This document shows, piece by piece, positions 1 to 5,065 of a DNA stretch of 7,627 nt; position 1 is the first letter of the stretch, and each line of letters starts with the position of its first letter. The stretch comes from an uncultured Eubacteriales bacterium (lineage in GTDB: Bacteria > Bacillota > Clostridia > Christensenellales > Borkfalkiaceae). The DNA lies in assembly GCA_949745625.1 (NCBI GenBank), contig CATJZR010000026.1:1-7627 (forward strand), in the 5' to 3' direction. A program made the translations under genes and the position numbers. A model generated the notes under the pieces. It saw nothing but the letters and a program-made list of their open reading frames with translations, was not told the origin of the DNA and did no database searches.

Positions 1-1753
1 CGTTATAGGCGCGAACGGAATAATCCCCATCGGCGCGGAAACGGTGATAGACTACTGCTTAAAGCTTAAAAAGCCGCTCGTCATATTTATCAACGGAATG
101 GATAAGCCCAACGCGGACTATAAGGGCACGCTTGCCGCGCTTAAAGAAAAGTACGCGGGCAGACTTGCGCCCATACAGATTCCCGTAATGCAGGGCGAAA
201 AAATGACGGGCTACGTCAATGCTATACAGGAACGCTGCTACGAATTTTCGACTTCGGGACCCAAGGAAGTCCCCCTCCCGCCGGAGCTTAAAGCCGAAAT
301 GGAGGAAATGCAGGCGAGCCTTATGGAATCCGCAGCCGAGAATGACGAGTTGCTGCTTGACAAATATTTCTCGGACGGCAAACTCTCCAAGGAGGACGCT
401 GTTCACGGCATAAGAAAAGGCATACTTACGGGCGGGGTAATTCCCGTTATGGCGGGCAGCGCACTGACAAATCGCGGAGTTATAAACCTGCTTGACGAAA
501 TCGTCACATATATGCCCGCCGCTGCCGACAGGCAAAACACGCTTGCAACCGACTGCGACAATGACGACCTCGTTGAAGTAGCTTGCGAAGAAAACGGACC
601 GTTTGCGGCGCAGGTATTCAAAACCGTGCACGACCCCTATTCGGGCAGGCTGAGCTATATTAAAATATTCAGGGGCAAGCTTAAATCTGGCATGACACTC
701 TACAACCCCGACACAGGCACGGAAGAACGCATAGGTCAGATTTTCGCGCTGCGCGGCAAAAAGTGCGAGCAGGTGTCCGAGCTGACGGCAGGCGATATAG
801 GCGCGCTGAACAAACTTTCCTCAACCCTTACGGGACATACGCTCTGCGCTCAGGGCACTAAAATAAAGTTTGACCCCATTAATTTCCCCAAGCCCTGCTT
901 ATCGCTTGCGGTGCGCGCCAAAGACAAGACCGATGAGGACAAGGTTTTTGCGGGCTTTACTAAGATGTGCGAGGAGGACTATACGCTCGGCGTTGAAAAG
1001 CGCACCGACACGGGCGAGCTTATCGTCAGCGGTCAGGGCGAAATACATATTGAAATAGCCGCCAAAAAGCTTAAATCGCGTTACGGCTTCGACGTGATTT
1101 TGTCAGAGCCGAAAATACCTTATCGCGAGACTATCCGCGCCGTGGCTACGGCGGAGGGAAAGCATAAAAAGCAGTCGGGCGGACACGGACAGTACGGACA
1201 CTGCAAGGTGCGCTTCGAGCCGTGCGAAAGCGGGTTCGAGTTCGGCGACGAGGTCGTCGGCGGCGCGGTGCCCAAGCAATATATCCCCGCGGTTGAAAAG
1301 GGACTTAAAGAATGTATGGCGCGCGGCGTTTTGGCGGATTATCCTGTAACCGGTGTGCGCGCGGTACTGTTCGACGGAAGCTATCACGACGTGGACTCTT
1401 CTGAAATGGCGTTCAAGCTTGCCGCGGCGCTCGCTTTCAAGGACGGAATGGTCAAAGCAAAGCCCGTGCTTTTAGAGCCGGTTATGAAATTAAAGGTTGC
1501 CGTTGCAAGCGAGTATCTCGGCGGTGTAATGGGCGACGTTTCAAAGCGTCGCGGACGCATTTGCGACAGCCATACCGAGGACGGCTTATCTACGGTTATC
1601 GCCGAAGTGCCGCAGTCCGAGCTTACCAAATACGCAACCGATTTAAGGGGCATTACGCGCGGACAGGGAAAATTCACGACGGAGCTTGCGCGGTACGAAG
1701 AGGTACCCCCGCAGCTTGCAGAAAAAATTATTTTAGCGGCAAAAAGCAATTAA
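1..1753 (+). CDS. EF-G-like translational GTPase (FusA2-type), 5'-truncated by the window edge
   Basis: The reading frame is open from base 2 to the TAA at 1751-1753 (583 residues visible). The start and the G1-G3 GTPase motifs, about 105-110 residues, lie upstream. Visible order: end of the G domain with the G4-position motif NGMD (residues 31-34) and a G5-like GSAL; domain II from about residue 199 (GPFAAQVFKT); domain III around 300-370 (SGQGEIHIEI); domain IV with GGHGQYGH and the EF-G loop YHDVDSSEMAFK; domain V with YLGGVMGDVSKRRGRI and EVPQSELTKYATDLRG. EF-G translocates tRNA and mRNA on the ribosome using GTP. The HGQ in place of the usual RGQ and the altered G4 motif point to a paralogue of the EF-G2/FusA2 kind rather than the housekeeping copy; this is inference. 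The family is certain, the exact cellular role is not. It ends just before a terminator and faces the lipoprotein gene. Confidence 0.93.
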   Translation, partial: VIGANGIIPIGAETVIDYCLKLKKPLVIFINGMDKPNADYKGTLAALKEKYAGRLAPIQIPVMQGEKMTGYVNAIQERCYEFSTSGPKEVPLPPELKAEMEEMQASLMESAAENDELLLDKYFSDGKLSKEDAVHGIRKGILTGGVIPVMAGSALTNRGVINLLDEIVTYMPAAADRQNTLATDCDNDDLVEVACEENGPFAAQVFKTVHDPYSGRLSYIKIFRGKLKSGMTLYNPDTGTEERIGQIFALRGKKCEQVSELTAGDIGALNKLSSTLTGHTLCAQGTKIKFDPINFPKPCLSLAVRAKDKTDEDKVFAGFTKMCEEDYTLGVEKRTDTGELIVSGQGEIHIEIAAKKLKSRYGFDVILSEPKIPYRETIRAVATAEGKHKKQSGGHGQYGHCKVRFEPCESGFEFGDEVVGGAVPKQYIPAVEKGLKECMARGVLADYPVTGVRAVLFDGSYHDVDSSEMAFKLAAALAFKDGMVKAKPVLLEPVMKLKVAVASEYLGGVMGDVSKRRGRICDSHTEDGLSTVIAEVPQSELTKYATDLRGITRGQGKFTTELARYEEVPPQLAEKIILAAKSN

Positions 1754-1766
1754 ACAGAAAACGTAT

Positions 1767-1803
1767 CGCCGCCCGACGGATGCCCGTCGGGCGGCGTATT
1801 TTA
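1767..1803 (+). terminator. Rho-independent terminator of the EF-G-like gene
   Basis: A perfect 13-bp GC-rich stem (1767-1779 with 1784-1796) has a 4-base loop and is followed by TATTTTA. It begins 14 bases after the stop codon. On the other strand the hairpin is followed by a moderately U-rich run (CGTTTTCTGTTT), so it may also end the convergent lipoprotein transcript, which has no other terminator in the 18 bases between it and this hairpin. Confidence 0.9.
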
Positions 1804-1821
1804 TGCGGGTTTTGGTTTTTA

Positions 1822-2469
1822 TCAGTCAAGCGGCAGGTTTTTGATTTCTTCCGGAACGCTAACACTTACCTTTTCATACTTATATTCGGTATTTATTTGC
1901 AAATTACCTATTACTGCGGAAAGTTGAACAAGCTTTCCGTTTTCGAATTTGAGAGAGTACTCGAACTCGTCGCCGTACTGAACGCTGCTGCCCTTATACT
2001 GCTTACTGTCCACGTCGTAGGTTGCGTTTGCAAAGCTTTGCTCATCTTCAACCAGTGCCTGAAGTATTCCGTTTCCGGAATAAGATGCAGCCATTATCGT
2101 AAAATCTTCTTGGGTAATCTCCTCCTTTACTCCCCCCTCCAAATACTGATAATATTTGCCGTTTTCCGCCCAAACGTAACCGGTCAATTTTTCATTTTCA
2201 AGCCCTAACTCTATCTTGATAGTTTTAGTTGAGCTGTCGCACCACAATTTATAAACGTCGCCGTCAGCCTCGTGTTCAGAGCCGTTTTTCACCAATTCGG
2301 TAACGCACTGGACGTTTTGGCTGCAATCGTAAACAGATGTAATTGCCGTCTTCCACTCGTCCGCGGTGACGGTGTAAGAAGTTTCTTTTGTTTCGCCGCA
2401 AGCGGTGAAGGCAAACGCGCAGGCTGCCACGGCGAACCCAAACAGTGTTGTGGTAACAAATTTTTTCAT
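1822..2469 (-). CDS. Small secreted lipoprotein of unknown function
   Basis: The product is 215 residues. The ATG at 2469 gives a classic signal peptide: MKK, a hydrophobic stretch (residues 4-22), then FTAC followed by GE, so Cys24 is the likely lipidated residue. Phe at -3 of the lipobox is non-canonical; VAAC ending at Cys17 is an alternative but would leave a hydrophobic AFAFTA stretch behind it. The mature part is soluble, acidic and rich in predicted beta strands with alternating polar and aromatic residues (KLTGYVWAENGKYYQYLEGG, FEYSLKFENGKLVQL). That pattern recalls LolA/LppX-like lipoprotein folds, but I cannot assign a family. The ribosome binding site AAGGAG lies 12 bases upstream. 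An in-frame ATG at 2529 preceded by GGAG would add 20 residues before MKK; I prefer 2469 because it gives a proper lipoprotein N terminus. The gene has its own promoter and an unusually long structured leader. Confidence 0.85.
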   Translation of the reverse strand: MKKFVTTTLFGFAVAACAFAFTACGETKETSYTVTADEWKTAITSVYDCSQNVQCVTELVKNGSEHEADGDVYKLWCDSSTKTIKIELGLENEKLTGYVWAENGKYYQYLEGGVKEEITQEDFTIMAASYSGNGILQALVEDEQSFANATYDVDSKQYKGSSVQYGDEFEYSLKFENGKLVQLSAVIGNLQINTEYKYEKVSVSVPEEIKNLPLD

Positions 2470-2481
2470 AGTGCTAAGTTT

Positions 2482-2487
2482 CTCCTT
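2482..2487 (-). promoter_or_regulatory. Ribosome binding site of the lipoprotein gene
   Basis: AAGGAG on the - strand sits 12 bases before the ATG at 2469, a slightly long spacing. It supports this start over the upstream in-frame ATG. It lies directly after the U-tract of the hairpin at 2488-2523, and the spacer between it and the ATG is one arm of a perfect 11-base inverted repeat with the leader, so its accessibility could be regulated. Confidence 0.7.
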
Positions 2488-2523
2488 AAAAAATAAAAGT
2501 GTGTTCCCAAACCGGAAACACAC
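2488..2523 (-). terminator. Terminator-like hairpin in the lipoprotein leader (possible attenuator)
   Basis: On the - strand GTGTGTTTCC (2523-2514) pairs with GGAACACAC (2507-2499): 9 base pairs with one bulged T and a 6-base loop. It is followed at once by TTTTATTTTTT (2498-2488) and then by the ribosome binding site. This is the shape of an intrinsic terminator placed before a gene's own translation start, as in transcription attenuation. The stem is only moderately GC-rich, so termination may be partial. It could instead be the 3' end of a stand-alone small RNA started at the promoter at 2669-2697. Confidence 0.55.
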
Positions 2524-2545
2524 CCGCATGAGTATCTCCGATTTG

Positions 2546-2664
2546 TTACCACACAAACAGAAGTATACTAAAACCTGTTAAAAACTTAGCACACAAGAGA
2601 TACACAATGCCCAAGGGTATTGTGTCCAAGTTTTTAAAGGTTATTCAGTTCTGTTTGGTGGTAA
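2546..2664 (-). promoter_or_regulatory. Long structured leader RNA or hairpin element, unknown class
   Basis: Read as - strand RNA, three stems nest in one long hairpin. P1 pairs 2664-2649 with 2562-2546 (16 bp, one bulged base). P2 pairs 2642-2628 (AACCTTTAAAAACTT) with 2587-2572 (AAGTTTTTAACAGGTT; 15 bp, one bulged C). P3 pairs 2625-2615 with 2612-2602 (11 bp including one G-U; its 2-base loop probably opens to 4). A 14-base bulge (2601-2588) separates P2 and P3 on one side. The predicted transcription start of the promoter at 2669-2697 is about 2662, nearly the first base of P1. I checked mentally for T-box, TPP and cyclic-di-GMP hallmark sequences and saw none. A MITE-like palindromic repeat is the main alternative; the flanks show no clear target-site duplication. 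Confidence 0.5.
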
Positions 2665-2668
2665 ATTC

Positions 2669-2697
2669 AGTATATCAATAATTGAAAAAATTTGCAA
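2669..2697 (-). promoter_or_regulatory. Sigma-A type promoter of the lipoprotein gene / leader RNA
   Basis: On the - strand TTGCAA (2697-2692) and TATACT (2674-2669) are 17 bases apart, matching 4 of 6 and 5 of 6 consensus bases. Transcription would start near 2662, giving a leader of about 190 bases. A second TATACT (2567-2562) lies further down without a well-spaced -35 and is probably not used. Confidence 0.65.
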
Positions 2698-2708
2698 CAG
2701 TTTAATAC

Positions 2709-2743
2709 AAAAAAAACGGCGGAGTTTCTCTCCGCCGTTTTTT
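2709..2743 (-). terminator. Rho-independent terminator of the MATE-kduD operon
   Basis: The core stem ACGGCGGAG/CTCCGCCGT, extended by A-T pairs (2711-2724 with 2730-2743), has a 5-base loop and is followed on the - strand by eight T residues. It overlaps the kduD stop codon, so no space is left between gene end and terminator. The A/T flanks are symmetrical, so it could act in both directions. It isolates the downstream lipoprotein gene from the operon. Confidence 0.9.
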
Positions 2744-3494
2744 ATCTGCCCAGCCAGCCGCCGTCGACCGCGAGCGTAAAGCCGTTTACATAATCGGAAG
2801 CAGCGGAAGCAAGAAAAACCGCCGCGCCCGCCAAATCGTCGGGCGTGCCCCACCTTCCCGCGGGGATACGCGCAAGGATGTCCGCGCTTCTTTCGCCGTC
2901 CTGCCTGAGCTGTTCGGCATTGTTGGTCGCCATATAGCCCGGGGCTATCGCGTTTACGTTTATGCCGTAGCGCGCCCATTCGTTGGCAAGCGTCATCGTA
3001 ATTCCTCGGATACCCGACTTGGAAGCCGCGTACGACGGAACGCGTATGCCGCCCTGAAAGGACAGCATAGAGGCGATATTTATTATCTTGCCGCCCGAGC
3101 CCTGTTTTACGAACTGCCGCGCCGCCGCCTGCGACAGAAAGAACGCTGCTTTCAAATTGACGTTCATTACGCTGTCCCAGTCCTCTTCGGAAAATTCAAG
3201 GCTGTCGCATCTTTTGATAAGCCCCGCGTTGTTTACGAGTATATCTATCCTGCCGAACTTTTCCGTAGCTTGCTTAACTATTTTATCGACCGCGTCAAGT
3301 CCGCTTAAATCTGCGATTATATTGTAAAAGCTATCGCCGAGCATATCCTGCGTTTCGCTGCTCGGTTTGCGCGAAACGCCCGCAACAAGCGCGCCCGCTT
3401 CCGAAAAAGCCTTGCATATCCCTTGACCGAGCCCGGTATTGCTGCCCGTAACCACGGCAACCTTGCCCGACAAATTGAATAAGTCTAAAATCAT
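2742..3494 (-). CDS. kduD: 2-dehydro-3-deoxy-D-gluconate 5-dehydrogenase (KduD), SDR family
   Basis: The product is 250 residues, the usual KduD length. It is a classical short-chain dehydrogenase: nucleotide motif TGSNTGLGQG (residues 16-25), NNAG (88-91), and the catalytic tetrad Asn113, Ser142, Tyr155, Lys159 (YAASK). KduD-typical stretches are ASMLSFQGGIRVPSY, NVNAIAPGYMATN, RIPAGRWGTPDDL and the C-terminal AVDGGWLGR. By family it reversibly oxidises 2-keto-3-deoxygluconate at C5 with NAD(H) in the cytosol, a step in breaking down unsaturated uronates from pectin or glycosaminoglycans. Arg42-Lys43 after the second strand might favour NADPH; this is a weak inference. The ATG at 3494 overlaps the upstream MATE stop as ATGA, with a G-rich site (GGGGGA) just before it inside the MATE gene, indicating translational coupling. 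No kduI, kdgK or kdgA is in the window. A related SDR acting on another sugar acid remains possible. Confidence 0.9.
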   Translation of the reverse strand: MILDLFNLSGKVAVVTGSNTGLGQGICKAFSEAGALVAGVSRKPSSETQDMLGDSFYNIIADLSGLDAVDKIVKQATEKFGRIDILVNNAGLIKRCDSLEFSEEDWDSVMNVNLKAAFFLSQAAARQFVKQGSGGKIINIASMLSFQGGIRVPSYAASKSGIRGITMTLANEWARYGINVNAIAPGYMATNNAEQLRQDGERSADILARIPAGRWGTPDDLAGAAVFLASAASDYVNGFTLAVDGGWLGR

Positions 3495-4984
3495 ATTTCC
3501 CCCATGAAAAGCTTTTCAACCTCGCGTTCGGCAACTATTTCACTGTCGCCGTAGTCGGGGTAGTCCTTTATTAATCCCGAAGATTTTTTCCAGCTGCCCG
3601 ACAGGTATCTGCCGAGGAAGAACGCGCTTCTCAGCCCCCAATCGGAAACCATACCTATCCATAGCCCCATTGCGCCCAGCTGCGCGCCGACCCACTCGCA
3701 GGTTAAAAGATAGCATAGCCCCACGCGCATAAGCAGCATCGAGAACACCGACGAGCCCATAACGTACTTCATGTCCGAGTTTGCTTTGAGTACCGCCGGC
3801 ATACCGAACGAAAGCGGATACGTAAAAATCTGTATAGGCAGACAGACGAGCAAGCATTGCCACGCTATATCGCGCGCCTCGGGCGAGATATTGTAAAAGT
3901 CGAGCAGCAGAGGCGACATTCCGAACGCAAATGCCACGCAAAGCGCGTTGCCGACGTAACTTATTCCGAGCATCTTTTTAACGTAATGCTTTACACAGCC
4001 CAAATCACCGGTACCAACCGCCTGACCTATTACAGTAAGCACAGACGTATTTATTCCGTTGCCGACAATCGAGCTGACGGTGTTGACGTTGTAAGCGACC
4101 GAATTCGCAGAAGTGTGATAGTTTACCAAATCGGTAACGCCGTCGACGGTTATAACCGTGTTGTACACTCCTATCGAAATAAACGAAATTACGAGAATTT
4201 TTCCCAGCTGGAAAAAGCTGTTTTCTATGCCGCTGGGAATTGCAAGCCGCAATATGCGCTTTAAAAGCTTGCCGTCGAAGCGGAATTTTTCGAAAATTTT
4301 AATGCGTACAAGGTTGCTCTTTTTGGTCATAAGCCCTAACGTGAACGCCGCGGGGAATATGCGCGCTATCAGCGTGCCCAAAGCCACCCCCGCTATGCCA
4401 AGCTTGAAAACGTAGATAAACAGCGCGTTAAAGCCCACGTTGAGTCCGAAGCTGATTATTCCCGAAATCATCGTATTCATACTTTTGCGCTGCGCCCTTA
4501 AAAGTGCCGCGCAGGTGTTGAATATGGCAACGAAGGGATACGAAGCCGAATTTATATAAAAATATATGTAAGCGTTTTGCTTGGTCGACTCGCCCGATTC
4601 GCCGAAAAGCAGACCCACTATCTGGTTGTTAAGCGCAAGGCAAAGCCCCGTAAAGAACAGTGAAACAAGCAGAGATATAACCAGTAGCTGCTTCGCGCTC
4701 TTGTTTGCGTCCTCTACCTTCCCGCCGCCTAAAAGCTGCGCGCATATTACCGCGCCGCCTACGCCGAACGCCGAAAAGAGTTGAATGATAAGGCTTGAAA
4801 TCTGGTCCACGCCCGTAATTGCCGAAAGTATTTCGTCGGCTGCCGCCCCCTTCGCGTCCGAAGCCATAAGCCCGTCTATCATACCCAGCGACATCGACAA
4901 CGCCGATTCGATAACTATAGGAAGTATCAGAATAAAAAGCGCTTTGCCGGTAAATAAATCGTATTTCTTTTTTGCTTTTTTCAC
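3491..4984 (-). CDS. MATE-family multidrug/solute transporter
   Basis: The product is 497 residues, slightly longer than most MATE proteins, with about 12 membrane helices in two homologous halves. The N-terminal YDLFTGKALFILILPIVIES fits the family's first helix, and GGAVICAQLLGGGKVEDANK fits the helix 2-3 loop. The last 36 residues form a charged cytosolic tail that is part of the extra length. MATE proteins export drugs or metabolites by sodium or proton antiport, or flip lipid-linked substrates; the cargo here is unknown. The start is the GTG at 4984, chosen because AGGAGGT lies 7 bases upstream and it gives MKKAKKKYDL; the frame is open further upstream but only into the promoter region. 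It has its own promoter, ends in an ATGA overlap with kduD, and follows GH43 without a visible strong terminator, so read-through from GH43 is plausible. Confidence 0.92.
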   Translation of the reverse strand: MKKAKKKYDLFTGKALFILILPIVIESALSMSLGMIDGLMASDAKGAAADEILSAITGVDQISSLIIQLFSAFGVGGAVICAQLLGGGKVEDANKSAKQLLVISLLVSLFFTGLCLALNNQIVGLLFGESGESTKQNAYIYFYINSASYPFVAIFNTCAALLRAQRKSMNTMISGIISFGLNVGFNALFIYVFKLGIAGVALGTLIARIFPAAFTLGLMTKKSNLVRIKIFEKFRFDGKLLKRILRLAIPSGIENSFFQLGKILVISFISIGVYNTVITVDGVTDLVNYHTSANSVAYNVNTVSSIVGNGINTSVLTVIGQAVGTGDLGCVKHYVKKMLGISYVGNALCVAFAFGMSPLLLDFYNISPEARDIAWQCLLVCLPIQIFTYPLSFGMPAVLKANSDMKYVMGSSVFSMLLMRVGLCYLLTCEWVGAQLGAMGLWIGMVSDWGLRSAFFLGRYLSGSWKKSSGLIKDYPDYGDSEIVAEREVEKLFMGEI

Positions 4985-4991
4985 TCTTCGC

Positions 4992-4998
4992 ACCTCCT
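4992..4998 (-). promoter_or_regulatory. Ribosome binding site deciding a GTG start (MATE gene)
   Basis: AGGAGGT, a near-perfect anti-16S match on the - strand, lies 7 bases before the GTG at 4984-4982. It fixes that GTG as the start against the ATG at 5014, which lies at about the predicted transcription start and has no such site. Confidence 0.85.
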
Positions 4999-5015
4999 CT
5001 GTATGATTTCGCATA

Positions 5016-5044
5016 ATTGTACTACACCGTACAGATAAAGGCAA
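5016..5044 (-). promoter_or_regulatory. Sigma-A type promoter of the MATE-kduD operon
   Basis: On the - strand TTGCCT (5044-5039) and TACAAT (5021-5016) are 17 bases apart, matching 4 of 6 and 5 of 6 consensus bases. The start would be near 5009, giving a leader of about 25 bases. The spacer and -10 contain a short inverted repeat, TGTAC-6-GTACA, a possible repressor site. The promoter starts 21 bases after the GH43 stop codon. Confidence 0.6.
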
Positions 5045-5065
5045 GCGAATGAACGCAGTGGAAAT

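Larger units (their letters stand above)
2471..2592 (-). repeat. 11-base perfect inverted repeat linking leader and start-codon spacer
   Basis: AAACTTAGCAC (+ strand 2582-2592) is the exact reverse complement of GTGCTAAGTTT (+ strand 2471-2481). In the - strand transcript the second arm fills the spacer between the ribosome binding site and the ATG, and the first arm lies about 100 bases upstream inside the second stem of the leader hairpin. The match is directly visible; a role in hiding the start region is inference. Confidence 0.6.

Noticed and set aside
73..82. WAPSIRY in GH43 (protein residues 73-79) as loss of a catalytic Asp
   Set aside because: The WAP-D/S/C position varies between GH43 subfamilies and is not the pKa modulator; the likely catalytic residues Asp14, Asp121 and Glu178 are all present. 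The coordinates given are protein residue numbers.
59..631. Open frame of 190 codons on the - strand opposite the EF-G-like gene
   Set aside because: It is a codon-bias shadow of a clearly real gene; the translation is rich in Arg, Cys, His and Phe with no recognisable domain and no ribosome binding site.
1561..2208. Open frame of 215 codons on the + strand spanning the EF-G end, the terminator and the lipoprotein gene
   Set aside because: It crosses a strong terminator and overlaps two real genes in other frames; the composition is not protein-like.
2546..2664. 6S RNA-like long hairpin
   Set aside because: The closing stem joins the start of the transcript to an internal site, not to the 3' end, and the usual large central bubble is not evident.
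2546..2664. Insertion of a MITE with terminal inverted repeats
   Set aside because: Kept only as an alternative: the arms resemble terminal repeats, but no clear target-site duplication is present and the promoter start coincides with the first stem, favouring a leader RNA.
3505..3518. 14-base perfect palindrome TGAAAAGCTTTTCA
   Set aside because: It lies within the coding sequence for the last MATE residues (EKLF) and is explained by the codons; no promoter is placed to use it as an operator.
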